Shown here: one piece after another, positions 1 to 9,216 of the stretch | How positions within the stretch are numbered: the first letter of the stretch is position 1 | Layout of the letters: each line of letters begins with the position of its first letter | DNA from: JAFDZO01 sp044226845 | GTDB taxonomy: Bacteria; Bacteroidota; Ignavibacteria; Tepidaquicellales; Tepidaquicellaceae | Direction of reading: 5' to 3' | Length of the DNA: 64,000 bases | NCBI GenBank assembly: GCA_044226845.1 | Contig: JBGAGG010000010.1 | Location: 68,972-132,971 of the forward strand | Notes under the pieces: generated by a model | What the model was told of the DNA's origin: nothing | Databases searched by the model: none | What the model saw: only the letters and a program-made list of their open reading frames with translations | Translations under genes and position numbers: made by a program

Positions 1-381
1 ATATGCAAATTCTCTGTGCGATGGCATTATAACGCGAACAAATTTTAAACTATCATTTGCAGCCTCATCTTTAAAAGTATATACAGAAGTTAGTCCGTTA
101 CCTGTAGAATCATATACCTGCAGCTGATATGCTGCTGTATTTCCAGTAGTACCTTTATAATAAAAAGAAATTATTGTACTGTCTCTGTCTAAAAAGTTTA
201 ATGCACCGCTTCCCAGAGACCCTGAATGACTTGTATAACCACCAGCCGGTGAGGTGACCTGATCTTCATTAATACCGCCCATAGTTACCGCTTCTGTAGT
301 TATCGGCGGAAATACTGTATTGTTTTTACAGCTACAGAATATTACAAAGAACAAAAGAATTAACAGATAATAGTTTCTCAT
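1..381 (-). CDS. Secreted lipoprotein, partial (3' end outside window)
   Basis: An open frame reads leftwards from ATG at 381 to the window edge without a stop (127 codons). It starts MRNYYLLILLFFVIFCSCKN, a lipoprotein signal: a short basic N-terminus, a hydrophobic core and a cysteine (C16 or C18) as likely lipidation site. The mature part is rich in Ser, Thr, Gly and Tyr and looks like a beta-sandwich, but I recognise no family. The C-terminus is missing. It is probably an exported envelope lipoprotein of unknown role. It lies upstream of, and diverges in spacing from, the methyltransferase gene on the same strand (73 bp between them). Confidence 0.7.
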   Translation of the reverse strand, partial: MRNYYLLILLFFVIFCSCKNNTVFPPITTEAVTMGGINEDQVTSPAGGYTSHSGSLGSGALNFLDRDSTIISFYYKGTTGNTAAYQLQVYDSTGNGLTSVYTFKDEAANDSLKFVRVIMPSHREFAY

Positions 382-453
382 TGTAGTTCTTTTGAGTTAG
401 GTTGATGAATGAAATTAAACTTTTAAAACATTATAATAAAGCAGTATTTCATT

Positions 454-1635
454 CTATGAAACATTTAGCACATATGACTTTAAATATTTTGTTTCCGACA
501 TTGACGGCAAAATAGGATGATCATAAGAAGTATTTTTCATTTCCAGAATTTTAATTCTTTTCCTTGCCATAGATGCTGCCTTCATCATCATAATTTCAAA
601 ATTCCTTTCATCAATATGATGCGAACATGAGAATGTAAACAATATGCCGTTCGGCTTTAGCAGGCGCATTGCTTTATAATTCAATTCCTGATATCCTTTT
701 AATGCGGGGATTACATTTTTTTTATTTTTAGTAAACGACGGCGGGTCAAGAATTATAACATCATATCTTTTACTCTCCTGAAAAATATCATTATAAAATT
801 CGAATACATCTTTACAAATAAATTCAATGTTCTTGAAATTATTAAGCTTTGCATTTTCGTTCGACATTTTTATAGCATGTTCCGATGAATCGACTGCTAT
901 CACACTTTGAGCTTTTGCATAGGCAGCGTTTAATGCAAATCCTCCTTCGTTACAGAAAAGGTCAAGCACATCATCCCCTTCTCTTACATACTCACGGACA
1001 AGTTTTCTGTTTGCAGCCTGATCAAGATAAAACCCTGTCTTCTGTCCGTTTTGCAAATCAAGTTTATACTTAATATCATCTATACTCAACACAAATGTTT
1101 TATCTTCGGAATCCACAAAATCGAGCAGAATATTTTCTTCTTTCGATAATCCTTCAAGTACGCGTAGCTCATTATCGTTTTTCTCTATGATAAATTTCGC
1201 TTTAAAATTATCTTTCAAAATTTCAACAATATCATTTTTGAATATTTCCATTCCGACAGAAAAAATTTGTATAGAATATCTATCATCAAATCTGTCAATT
1301 ATTAATCCGGGAAGATAGTCGCTTTCACTATTCACCATTCTGTAAATATTATTGTCACGATTTACTTTCTTACGCTGGGCATTTGCATTATTAATTCTTT
1401 TATAAAGAAATTTTTTATCTATATCCTCTTTAAAATCGGTAAGATGCCTGTATGCAATCAAGGAATGTTTATTGTAAATTCCCTTTCCCAGATATTTATA
1501 ATTGTAGGTGTAAAGATCCACTACTTCACCGTTTTTATTCAGCTCTTCAACACGTTCTATTTCATTGCTGAAAATCCATTGATGTCCCAGTTCAAGTCTG
1601 CGTTCTTCGTTTTTCTTTAAATATAATTTCGCCAT
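454..1635 (-). CDS. rlmI: Class I SAM-dependent rRNA methyltransferase, RlmI-like
   Basis: Probable 23S rRNA (cytosine-5) methyltransferase of the RlmI/COG1092 family, cytoplasmic. Residues 1-75 form a PUA-type RNA-binding domain (starts MAKLYLKKNEERRL, with GHQWIFSNEI). A central linker carries GQKTGFYLDQAANR (about 197-210). The Rossmann methyltransferase domain shows SAM motif I VLDLFCNEGGF (223-233), DPPSF (297-301) and the catalytic-cysteine motif FSCSHH (335-340, C337). The 393 aa length is normal for the family. It lies 13 bp after the glycosyltransferase gene and is probably the last gene of a bshC - glycosyltransferase - methyltransferase operon. The target base is inferred from the E. 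coli enzyme; a related specificity cannot be excluded. Confidence 0.85.
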   Translation of the reverse strand: MAKLYLKKNEERRLELGHQWIFSNEIERVEELNKNGEVVDLYTYNYKYLGKGIYNKHSLIAYRHLTDFKEDIDKKFLYKRINNANAQRKKVNRDNNIYRMVNSESDYLPGLIIDRFDDRYSIQIFSVGMEIFKNDIVEILKDNFKAKFIIEKNDNELRVLEGLSKEENILLDFVDSEDKTFVLSIDDIKYKLDLQNGQKTGFYLDQAANRKLVREYVREGDDVLDLFCNEGGFALNAAYAKAQSVIAVDSSEHAIKMSNENAKLNNFKNIEFICKDVFEFYNDIFQESKRYDVIILDPPSFTKNKKNVIPALKGYQELNYKAMRLLKPNGILFTFSCSHHIDERNFEIMMMKAASMARKRIKILEMKNTSYDHPILPSMSETKYLKSYVLNVS

Positions 1636-1647
1636 TGTTTTTTCTTT

Positions 1648-2586
1648 CTAGTTTAGCTTTTCTATTTGTATTTCATTCATGCACTTAAAATGTCCCAAAG
1701 GACATGCAGGTAATCCTATATGTGTGCACGGTCTGCACTTTAAATTTTTATTTTCTACTACCAATGAGTTTTCCAGCTGCGGAAAAAATCCGAACTCTTT
1801 TACTGTTGAGCCGAAAATTGCTTTAACATTTTTACCCAGCATCTCGGAGAAGTGCAATATTGCGCTATCGTTTGTTACTACATATTCTGAATTTATAACA
1901 ACGTTTGCGAGTTCACTATAACTTAATCTCCCGCATAAATTTATTGCAATGGTTTCATTCTCTATATACTCACAAATTTCTTTATCATTATTGCTATCAT
2001 CTCCTACCAATATAACTTTGAGTTTGGAAGATTTTATATAATCAACAAATTTTTCTTTTGGGTAAGTCTTCGTAAAATGTTTTGATGATGGCGCAGTTAC
2101 TATATATTTAAAATCATATTTCCGTGTTCTGTCAAATTCTAATTCAGTTGCGGTATAATGTGAAAACTTTTTTGCAAATTTATCTCCAACCGCTTTTATA
2201 TATTTCTTATAAACAGGGGTAATTTCTTTAAAAAGATTTATCTTAAACTTAACTAATAAAAACTTTTTTATCGTATCTTTTCTGTAGCGTTTGACATTCA
2301 ATCCTGTAAATAATGTCAGCAATATACTTCTGAAATTTTTATGAATATCTAATACTAAGTCATATCCGGTGCTTTTTATTTCGGATTTTAATTCACTTAA
2401 AGGCTGGCCGTTAAATAAAATTATTTTTGAAATAACCGGGTTGAGTTCAAGAATTGCTTTGTAAGCAGATTTAGTCAGATAGTGAATTTCAGATTCCGGA
2501 TACTCTTTTTTAAGAGCATTTATCAGAGGAAAAGAAAGTATAATATCTCCCAGCGAAGAAAAACGTATTATCAGGATTTTTTTCAT
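1648..2586 (-). CDS. Glycosyltransferase family 9 (heptosyltransferase-like)
   Basis: A GT9-family sugar transferase, the group of LPS heptosyltransferases (WaaC/WaaF). It probably adds a sugar to lipopolysaccharide core at the inner face of the cytoplasmic membrane. The start MKKILIIRFSSLGDIILSFP is the classic GT9 N-terminus with the R-SSLGD motif. The nucleotide-sugar half includes VTAPSSKHFTKTYP and VVTNDSAILHFSEMLG (the family's TNDSG-x-H-x-A motif, with A for G). The C-terminal CRPCTHIGLPACPLGHFKCM matches the cysteine-rich end seen in many WaaF-like proteins. At 312 aa it is slightly short. It sits 28 bp after bshC and 13 bp before the methyltransferase, so the three are likely co-transcribed. 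Confidence 0.85.
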   Translation of the reverse strand: MKKILIIRFSSLGDIILSFPLINALKKEYPESEIHYLTKSAYKAILELNPVISKIILFNGQPLSELKSEIKSTGYDLVLDIHKNFRSILLTLFTGLNVKRYRKDTIKKFLLVKFKINLFKEITPVYKKYIKAVGDKFAKKFSHYTATELEFDRTRKYDFKYIVTAPSSKHFTKTYPKEKFVDYIKSSKLKVILVGDDSNNDKEICEYIENETIAINLCGRLSYSELANVVINSEYVVTNDSAILHFSEMLGKNVKAIFGSTVKEFGFFPQLENSLVVENKNLKCRPCTHIGLPACPLGHFKCMNEIQIEKLN

Positions 2587-2613
2587 GGCATATTCCCGGC
2601 AGCAGCTGAAAAA

Positions 2614-4308
2614 CTATTCCACGCCTTCCTTTACGGCTTCAATCTTTACCGGCGCAGCATCAAAGTTTGTTTCAATAAACTGATGTTCAAATTTTTCTAT
2701 ATTAATATTGTCCTTCAATTGCTGTATGAAATCCATTCCGTATTTGTTTAAGAAGTAAATAATATTAAGACTTCTCTCCTGCAATACATTGTCGGGGAAT
2801 ATCACTGATAATATTTTATTCAATTGCTTAGTAACAATTTCATTCTGATTTAAATACGATGTCATGAACTTATCTTTCAGCATATTTATTGAATCTTTAT
2901 ACTGCTGATCTTTTTTATCCAGAGTGTTAACAAGATTTTTATCTATACTCTCAAGCTTTTGCTTAAACTGATAAAATATTCCGTTAAGTTCATCTATATA
3001 ACTTGTAAACAGCTCTTCAATATTCATCTCTGAGAATTTCTCTACCATCCTTCTTGCAGTATCTTTCGGATGGAACAGATCCAAAACCTTCAGCTTATTT
3101 TTTTCAAGGAATGTCTCTACCCTTTTCTCTATTATTGTAATCGATGTTCTCGTATAAATTACAGGCATTGGTGTCTCATAAAAATCGTATGCATCCTTTA
3201 TCTGGGCGAAGTAAGCAACTTCCGATGGTCCGCCGACATAAGCAACTGTAGGTAATATATTATCCTGGCAAACAGGACGGAGTAATACATTCGGACTAAA
3301 CAATTCAGGATTTGCATTAAGCATTAAAAACATCTCATCCCTCGAAAATTTCTGTCGGGAATTTTTCAAAGCGAAGTTCTCGCTATCTTTAGGCTCAATT
3401 AAATATCTGTTACCGTTATGTGTGTAAAATAAATTTATCGGCTTTGGCTTTATCACGGGGTCATATTCATGCTCCATTTCAGCAGATGAAATAATCACCT
3501 TTTCGCAAAGCGCAGGATATGTTGCAAGTTCTTTTTTAAATATAGGAATTAAAGGTCTCTTAAGATCTTTTTCGGACGGGTCCATAAAAATCAGACCTTC
3601 ATCTTTTAAAAAATAGTTAAGCAGTCTGGCAAAAGCTGTCTTTAAATCTATACCGACTTTATAAGAGCGGTTTATATAATCAAAAACCGTATTGGTAAAA
3701 TCCGTTTCAACAAGATTACTTCTTATCTCATTTTTAAAGACTTCTATCTTTTCATCAAGAATAATTGTACCTGTAGGCTTTATATATTTTTCCTGTTCCC
3801 CCTCAATACCAAAGTAAGCTATATTCTTTACTTCATTTTCTTTCGTAAGTAAATTGATATTATTTATTTCAAGAAAGTCATGGTCTTCACACTCAAGCCA
3901 GAACACCGGAACAAAATTATAATCTTTAAATTTGTGGTTTAGCTTATTTGCAAGCTGAACTGCATTAAGAGCTTTTAAAATTGTATAAAGCGGTCCGGAT
4001 AACATTCCTACCTGCTGTCCTGTTACAATGGCAAAGGTGTTTGAGCTTTTCAGCAGCTCAATATTTTCGTATGTCTTTTCAGTTGAGTTGAAAAATTTAT
4101 TCTGAGTGGTAAGCACTCTGCATAAGTCGTCTCTGGTAAAATCAGATTCCTTAAGATAGGTATTTTTCTTTTTAATAAGGGCATTAAGAAATTCATTATC
4201 GTCCCTGTAATCATATTTGTAGTAGCTCTTGATCTTATCGAAATCATCTATATAGTCCAGAAAAAGATTGTTAAAATCAGGCAGATTATTGTATGGAAGT
4301 GTCTTCAA
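2614..4308 (-). CDS. bshC: Bacillithiol biosynthesis cysteine-adding enzyme BshC
   Basis: BshC is the putative cysteine ligase for the last step of bacillithiol synthesis (adding Cys to glucosaminyl-malate), cytoplasmic. Family motifs are clear: AIVTGQQVGMLSGPLYTILK near residue 95, FVPVFWLECEDHDFLEINN, MDPSEKDLKRPLIPIFKKEL, VAYVGGPSEVAYFAQIK and MPVIYTRTSITIIEKR, followed by the long C-terminal helical arm (about 420-530). The 564 aa length is close to other BshC proteins. Its presence suggests bacillithiol is the low-molecular-weight thiol, but bshA and bshB are not in this window. It is probably the first gene of a three-gene operon; the 169 bp to the divergent T9SS gene must hold both promoters. 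Confidence 0.92.
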   Translation of the reverse strand: MKTLPYNNLPDFNNLFLDYIDDFDKIKSYYKYDYRDDNEFLNALIKKKNTYLKESDFTRDDLCRVLTTQNKFFNSTEKTYENIELLKSSNTFAIVTGQQVGMLSGPLYTILKALNAVQLANKLNHKFKDYNFVPVFWLECEDHDFLEINNINLLTKENEVKNIAYFGIEGEQEKYIKPTGTIILDEKIEVFKNEIRSNLVETDFTNTVFDYINRSYKVGIDLKTAFARLLNYFLKDEGLIFMDPSEKDLKRPLIPIFKKELATYPALCEKVIISSAEMEHEYDPVIKPKPINLFYTHNGNRYLIEPKDSENFALKNSRQKFSRDEMFLMLNANPELFSPNVLLRPVCQDNILPTVAYVGGPSEVAYFAQIKDAYDFYETPMPVIYTRTSITIIEKRVETFLEKNKLKVLDLFHPKDTARRMVEKFSEMNIEELFTSYIDELNGIFYQFKQKLESIDKNLVNTLDKKDQQYKDSINMLKDKFMTSYLNQNEIVTKQLNKILSVIFPDNVLQERSLNIIYFLNKYGMDFIQQLKDNINIEKFEHQFIETNFDAAPVKIEAVKEGVE

Positions 4309-4477
4309 TTTTTATTTTGTTAAGTAGCAAAAATTACGCATTAAAATTGAAATATAATAGGCAGTATTAGCTTCTTTTACAGCGAAAATATAGCAATATC
4401 AAATTTTTTCTACTTCAATAATGGATTATTTTAAGTAATCTTACATCACCATTATTTTTTAATTTTTAATACAACCG

Positions 4478-5986
4478 ATGATTAAATTTATTCTAACAAT
4501 TTGTATCTCCCTCACTTTCTTAAGCACTTATGCAAATTATTCTACTCCCGGAACAGGTAAAAAATGGGATTTAGATAGTCTTGTTGCAAACTCCTCAGGC
4601 AACGTTACATTTTCTGCCAATACATATTTTGTAAATGATTCAATTAATATTACTGCCAGCGATACTATCTTGATTACTAAAAATGTTACCTTAAAATTTG
4701 CGCAAGGTGTATTCATTGATATATTCGGAGTTCTTAAAATTTCCCCGCCTGACTCAGTAAAAATCACTGCAGCAGATACTTCGCTTAAATTTTTAGGATT
4801 AAAGTTCGAAGACCTGTCAGACGGCTCAGTTATAAAGAAAACAATTTTTGAATACGGTAATGCAATCAGAATGCTTGACTGCGATATTTTGATCGATAGC
4901 TGTATTATAAGGAACAATAATCTAAATAGTAGTTTTTCATCAGGTGCAATTTCTTTCTTCCGTTCAAATTCAACTGTTTCAAACTGCAAAATTTTTAATA
5001 ACAGAGCAGCTGCATTTCAAAGCGGAGCTAATATAGCTTCTTCAGGACAGATAATAAATAATCTGATTTATGACAACGTAACGGCTAACGGAAATACTCC
5101 GCAGATAAACTGGGGTGCTACCAATGTTACGCCTCCAATGGTAATTCGCGGAAATACAATCAGCGGAGGTTTGTATACAAATGCAGGAGGTATCTCATTC
5201 TTACCCATAGGATCGGCTAATATTATCATTGAAAACAATATTATAAGAAAAAACCGTTACGGAATTGCATTCGCCGCTTCAACAATTACAGCTTACATTA
5301 ATAATAATATAATAGATTCCAACAATATTCAGGGAAGCCCGACACTCGGAGGAAGCGGGATTAATTTTAACGCACCTAACCCTATGAATGTTATCTGTAC
5401 ACGTAATAAAATCCGCGGTAACCTTTGGGGTATAACTATTCAGGGAGGAGCTAAACCAAATTTAGGGAATATAGGCAACTCTGATACCACTGATATTGGT
5501 TTGAACCATCTGTATTGGAATACAAACTCAGGTCAGATTTTTGATCTATATAATAACACTAAGGATTCGATAAAAGCTGAAAACAACTATTGGGGAACAA
5601 CGAATCTTGATTCAGTAGAAGCGCATATTTTTCATAAACCTGATTTAGATTCACTTGGTCTTGTTGACTATCTTCCGATAAGAACCGTTACCTCTGTCGG
5701 TTCAAACCCGGTATCGCTTATAAACGGATTTAAGCTATATGATGCATACCCGAATCCGTTTAATCCGACTACAAATATTTCGTTTGAAGTAGCTCAAAAG
5801 ATGAATGTTACCGTAAACATCTATGATTTAACCGGCAAGCTTGTACAGACTTTATTTAACGGAGTAAGAGAACCGGGAAGATATGAAATACAGTTCAATG
5901 CTTCTATGCTTTCAAGCGGAATGTATTACTATAGAATGGAAGCAGATGGATTTACTGATACAAAAAAATTAATCCTTTTAAAATAA
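4478..5986 (+). CDS. T9SS type A sorting domain protein with right-handed beta-helix
   Basis: A secreted protein exported by Sec and then probably by T9SS. Residues 1-19 (MIKFILTICISLTFLSTYA) are a signal peptide. Residues about 90-390 are a parallel beta-helix, seen as repeated N-x-I/I-x-x-N rungs such as NNLIYDNVTANGN, IIIENNIIRKNRYG and AYINNNIIDSNNI. The C-terminus (about 418-502) is a T9SS type A domain: AYPNPFNPTTNISFEV, then IYDLTGKLVQTL and a final DTKKLILLK. Such helices often bind or cleave polysaccharide, but no catalytic residues can be assigned. It is followed after 16 bp by an MFS gene on the same strand. Confidence 0.85.
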   Translation: MIKFILTICISLTFLSTYANYSTPGTGKKWDLDSLVANSSGNVTFSANTYFVNDSINITASDTILITKNVTLKFAQGVFIDIFGVLKISPPDSVKITAADTSLKFLGLKFEDLSDGSVIKKTIFEYGNAIRMLDCDILIDSCIIRNNNLNSSFSSGAISFFRSNSTVSNCKIFNNRAAAFQSGANIASSGQIINNLIYDNVTANGNTPQINWGATNVTPPMVIRGNTISGGLYTNAGGISFLPIGSANIIIENNIIRKNRYGIAFAASTITAYINNNIIDSNNIQGSPTLGGSGINFNAPNPMNVICTRNKIRGNLWGITIQGGAKPNLGNIGNSDTTDIGLNHLYWNTNSGQIFDLYNNTKDSIKAENNYWGTTNLDSVEAHIFHKPDLDSLGLVDYLPIRTVTSVGSNPVSLINGFKLYDAYPNPFNPTTNISFEVAQKMNVTVNIYDLTGKLVQTLFNGVREPGRYEIQFNASMLSSGMYYYRMEADGFTDTKKLILLK

Positions 5987-6002
5987 TCCCGTTCGATCTT
6001 TA

Positions 6003-7223
6003 ATGGAAGATAAGAAAAAGGTTTTTGCCATAGTACTTGTTGCTGCATTAGGATATTTCGTTGATATTTATGATTTGATCCTGTTCAGCATAGTGCGTGT
6101 TGCTTCTTTAAAATCACTCGGCGTTCCTGATGTTCAAATGCTTGATACAGGCGTTTTGCTTCTGAATATGCAGATGGGAGGAATGCTCGTCGGCGGGATT
6201 TTATGGGGAATACTTGGCGATAAACGCGGAAGAATATCAGTTCTCTTCGGTTCAATTTTCTTATATTCATTAGCTAATATTTTAAACGGCTTCGTTACAA
6301 ATGTTGAGATGTATGCCGTGCTCAGATTTATTGCCGGTGTCGGTCTCGCAGGAGAATTAGGCGCCGGCATTACTTTAGTGAGTGAAGTTATGCCGAAAAC
6401 AAAGCGCGGATATGGAACAATGGTTGTAGCTTCAATTGGAGTTATGGGCGCAGTAGCTGCCGCTCTTATTGTAGAACTTACAGAATGGCGCACTTCTTAT
6501 TTCATAGGAGGCGGAATGGGTTTAGCAATACTAATTCTGCGCTTCGGTGTATATGAATCCGGAATGTATAATTCTATTAAGGAAGCTTCACACGTCGGCA
6601 AAGGAGAATTTATAAAACTCTTTACCGAAAAAGGACGCTTCTTAAAATACCTATATTGTATTTTAATAGGGCTGCCGCTTTGGTTTGTTGTGGGCATACT
6701 TATCACATTCTCCCCTGAATTTGGCAAAGCGTTCGGAATTACCGAGCCGATCTCAGCAGGAAAAGCTGTTATGTTCTGTTATATAGGTTTAGTGTTCGGA
6801 GATATTTTCAGTGGTACATTAAGCCAGGTTCTCAAATCCCGTAAAAAAGTTTTGTATATTTTCCTCACTGCCACTTTAGCATGCATTTGTGTATACCTAT
6901 TTTTAAACAGCACCAGCACCTTTTATTTTTATACTGTATGTGTTCTCATGGGGACTGCGGTCGGCTACTGGGTAATATTTGTAACTAATTCTTCAGAGCA
7001 GTTCGGGACAAATCTCAGATCTACTGTAACTACCACAGTTCCTAATTTTATACGCGGCAGTGTTATTCCTCTTACGTTTTTATTTCAGACATTGAAGCCC
7101 TATATGGGAATAAAATACAGCGCATTTGCTATAGGAGTTTTAACAATTATAATTGCTATCTGGGCAACCAGCAAGCTTGAAGAAACTTACGGTAAGGATT
7201 TAGATTATACCGAAATCACATAA
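6003..7223 (+). CDS. MFS transporter
   Basis: Major facilitator superfamily permease of the inner membrane, 406 aa, with about 12 predicted membrane segments. The signature loop between helices 2 and 3 is GILGDKRGRISVLFGS (G-x-x-x-D-x-x-G-R-R/K). Helix 4/5 has RFIAGVGLAGELGAGITLVSE followed by MPKTKRG, resembling the sugar/organic-acid:H+ symporter branches. The N-terminal LGYFVDIYDLILFSIV is also typical of those branches. The substrate is unknown. The gene sits 16 bp after the beta-helix gene and 16 bp before lplA, so uptake of a carboxylate linked to lplA (lipoate or octanoate) is possible but only guilt by association. Confidence 0.85.
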   Translation: MEDKKKVFAIVLVAALGYFVDIYDLILFSIVRVASLKSLGVPDVQMLDTGVLLLNMQMGGMLVGGILWGILGDKRGRISVLFGSIFLYSLANILNGFVTNVEMYAVLRFIAGVGLAGELGAGITLVSEVMPKTKRGYGTMVVASIGVMGAVAAALIVELTEWRTSYFIGGGMGLAILILRFGVYESGMYNSIKEASHVGKGEFIKLFTEKGRFLKYLYCILIGLPLWFVVGILITFSPEFGKAFGITEPISAGKAVMFCYIGLVFGDIFSGTLSQVLKSRKKVLYIFLTATLACICVYLFLNSTSTFYFYTVCVLMGTAVGYWVIFVTNSSEQFGTNLRSTVTTTVPNFIRGSVIPLTFLFQTLKPYMGIKYSAFAIGVLTIIIAIWATSKLEETYGKDLDYTEIT

Positions 7224-7239
7224 ATCATTTTTATATAGA

Positions 7240-8235
7240 ATGAAACTTATAAATAATAATCAGATAACCGATGCAACGCTCAATCTTGCATTAGAAGAAT
7301 GGGCAGTAAGAAATCTTGATCTCGAGAATGAAGATTATCTTCTTTTCTACATAAACAGAAATGCTATCATCATCGGCAAGCATCAGAATACTATCGAAGA
7401 GATAAATTCAGAATATGTCAAAGAAAAAAACATACAAGTTGTCCGCAGAATTTCCGGCGGAGGCACAGTTTACCATGATGACGGAAATTTAAACTTCAGT
7501 TTCCTAACAAAATTTTCTCAGGATAGCATTCACAACTTCAAAAAATTCACAGAGCCTGTTGTCAAAACTCTTAACGAGCTTGGTGTAAAGGCAGAGCTTA
7601 ACGGGAGAAATGATATAACTGTCGACGGAAAAAAGATATCAGGTAATGCGCAGTTCTCCAATACAAAAGCAATGTTCAGCCATGGTACGGTTTTGTTCAA
7701 TTCAAATCTTGAAGATGTAGTTGAAGCTTTAAACGTCAAGATAGATAAAATAGAAAGCAAAGGTATAAAATCCATACGCAGCCGTGTTGCTAATATATCC
7801 GAATACTTAAATGAAAATATGAGCATATTTGATTTCCGTGAAAAGCTGCTAGAATCTATTTTGGGCTCTTCGGAAAATTATCCCGTGCTTAATCTCCGCG
7901 AAAATCAGTGGAAAGAAGTACATGAACTTGCTAACTCAAAATACAGGAACTGGGACTGGAATTACGGCCGCTCACCTGAATTCAACATACAAAAAATTAA
8001 ACGCTTTGATTTTGGGCAGATAGATGCACGTATTGACGTAAAGGACGGAACCATACGGAATTTAAAAATCTATGGTGACTTCTTAGCGCACGGCGATACA
8101 ATAGAAGTTGAGTCCAAATTAATTGGAAAAAAATACAAAGAGGAAGAAATGATTGAAGCTTTAAAAGAGCTCGATATGAACCATCATATTGGAAATATAA
8201 ACAAAGAAGATTTTGTAAAGTTTCTTCTTGCTTAA
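7240..8235 (+). CDS. lplA: Lipoate-protein ligase A
   Basis: Activates free lipoate with ATP and attaches it to the lysine of lipoyl domains (2-oxoacid dehydrogenases, GcvH); cytoplasmic. Motifs of the LplA catalytic domain are present: IIIGKHQNTIEEIN, RRISGGGTVYHDDGNLNFSF (the RRxSGGGxVxHD signature), GRNDITVDGKKISGNAQ (with the conserved binding lysine) and FSHGTVLFNSNLEDV. The C-terminal accessory domain is present (WNYGRSPEFNIQKIKRFDFG to the end), so at 331 aa this is a full, E. coli-like single-chain ligase. Its stop overlaps the convergent gene by 4 bp. Confidence 0.93.
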   Translation: MKLINNNQITDATLNLALEEWAVRNLDLENEDYLLFYINRNAIIIGKHQNTIEEINSEYVKEKNIQVVRRISGGGTVYHDDGNLNFSFLTKFSQDSIHNFKKFTEPVVKTLNELGVKAELNGRNDITVDGKKISGNAQFSNTKAMFSHGTVLFNSNLEDVVEALNVKIDKIESKGIKSIRSRVANISEYLNENMSIFDFREKLLESILGSSENYPVLNLRENQWKEVHELANSKYRNWDWNYGRSPEFNIQKIKRFDFGQIDARIDVKDGTIRNLKIYGDFLAHGDTIEVESKLIGKKYKEEEMIEALKELDMNHHIGNINKEDFVKFLLA

Positions 8236-8531
8236 CCTCTCAATTTTCTTAATATATCATCGGACATTTTTTCAGAGTAAGCGCCGTAGCTTGTTACCAA
8301 AACTCCTTTCACACCTGATTTAGATTCTATGGCATATACAGTTGATTCATCATCGGGATTGGAATCACCTTCATATCTGTATATTGCAGTAATTTCAAAA
8401 TCATATGCTCCAAACTTTCCTTCATGGCAAACAAGACAATTTTCTTCCAAGTTAAAATCTGTTGTAAAGCCCTGGTCTTTTAATTTATCGAGAGCTTCTT
8501 TTGCATTGGCGTAATAAACTTTAGGTTTCAT
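8232..8531 (-). CDS. Small conserved protein (often mislabelled phosphoribosylpyrophosphate synthetase)
   Basis: A 99 aa cytoplasmic protein of a small family common in Bacteroidota. Database entries often carry the name phosphoribosylpyrophosphate synthetase, but it has none of that enzyme's motifs and is far too short. Visible family pattern: ALDKLKDQGFTTDFNLEENC, then YRYEGDSNPDDESTVYAI and GVKGVLVTSYGAY. Its function is unknown. The ATG at 8531 lies inside the end of the globin gene (11 bp overlap), which implies translational coupling. It is the last gene of the four-gene run 9563-8232 and converges on lplA. Confidence 0.8.
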   Translation of the reverse strand: MKPKVYYANAKEALDKLKDQGFTTDFNLEENCLVCHEGKFGAYDFEITAIYRYEGDSNPDDESTVYAIESKSGVKGVLVTSYGAYSEKMSDDILRKLRG

Positions 8532-8916
8532 TATTTATTAATGTGATTTTTGAGTCAAGTTTACTTTGCATCAATTTAGCAATCGTTTCCGCTTTAGCGA
8601 TTGCTTCTGCTGCTTTTTCTCCTATGAAATTTTCATTTACAGTTGCCTTCCATAGCTCCAGCCATCTTTCAAAATGTATCGTTTCAAGCTTTGATAATTT
8701 ATCAAGCTCGATGTGCTTGCTCATAGGATTTCCCTTGTAAGATGCTTTACCAAGCAGCACTGTCTCCCAGAATGAAACCATAATTGGAATATGAACTTCC
8801 CACTCAAAGTTTACAACAATGGTGAAAAATCTTCCAAGTAATTCATCTATAATAACCTTCTGATAAAACTCGTCAACAAGAAATTCAATATCAGTTACAC
8901 TTTCAATTGTTTTCAT
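8521..8916 (-). CDS. Group III truncated hemoglobin
   Basis: A 2-on-2 globin that binds heme and probably handles O2, NO or peroxide in the cytoplasm. The start MKTIESVTDIEFLVDEFYQK is helix A/B of the group III (TrHb3) family. The middle holds FWETVLLGKASYKGNPMSKH, and the proximal region LETIHFERWLELWKATV matches the HF-x-RWL-x-L-W signature of this subgroup. The length of 131 aa is typical. It sits 3 bp after the cupin gene and overlaps the next gene by 11 bp. The exact ligand or redox partner cannot be told from sequence. Confidence 0.92.
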   Translation of the reverse strand: MKTIESVTDIEFLVDEFYQKVIIDELLGRFFTIVVNFEWEVHIPIMVSFWETVLLGKASYKGNPMSKHIELDKLSKLETIHFERWLELWKATVNENFIGEKAAEAIAKAETIAKLMQSKLDSKITLINNET

Positions 8917-8919
8917 AAT

Positions 8920-9216
8920 TTACCCTTGTGTAAGTAAACATAAACTATCCTGTAAAGCTTCAACTGAATGCAAAGTATTGACGGGAATATTAACTTCATC
9001 ATATTGTCCCAGTTTAACTTTTTTCTCACCTTCTAAATAAATTACTTCTCCGGTAAGAACTGTAAGTTTTGACGGCATGTGTGCCTGATGTTCTTTCAAT
9101 TTCATTCCGGCCTTGAAGCCGATTGCCAGCACTCTGAAATGTTCACCAGAATGTAATGCCTTTGCTACAGGATGCTCAGTTGTAACTAACTGCTCAAAAA
9201 TCTCTTTAATTATCAT
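8920..9216 (-). CDS. Cupin-domain protein
   Basis: A single-domain cupin of 98 aa, probably cytoplasmic. Cupin motif 1 is degenerate: LAIGFKAGMKLKEHQAHMPS has the G-x-x-x-x-x-H pattern with two possible metal histidines. Motif 2 is GQYDEVNIPVNTLHSVEALQ with one histidine. LTVLTGEVIYLEGEKKVKLG between them forms the barrel. A metal-binding or sensor role is possible; the substrate is unknown. It overlaps the upstream MmcQ gene by 4 bp (ATGA type) and precedes the globin by 3 bp, so it is translated with them. Confidence 0.85.
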   Translation of the reverse strand: MIIKEIFEQLVTTEHPVAKALHSGEHFRVLAIGFKAGMKLKEHQAHMPSKLTVLTGEVIYLEGEKKVKLGQYDEVNIPVNTLHSVEALQDSLCLLTQG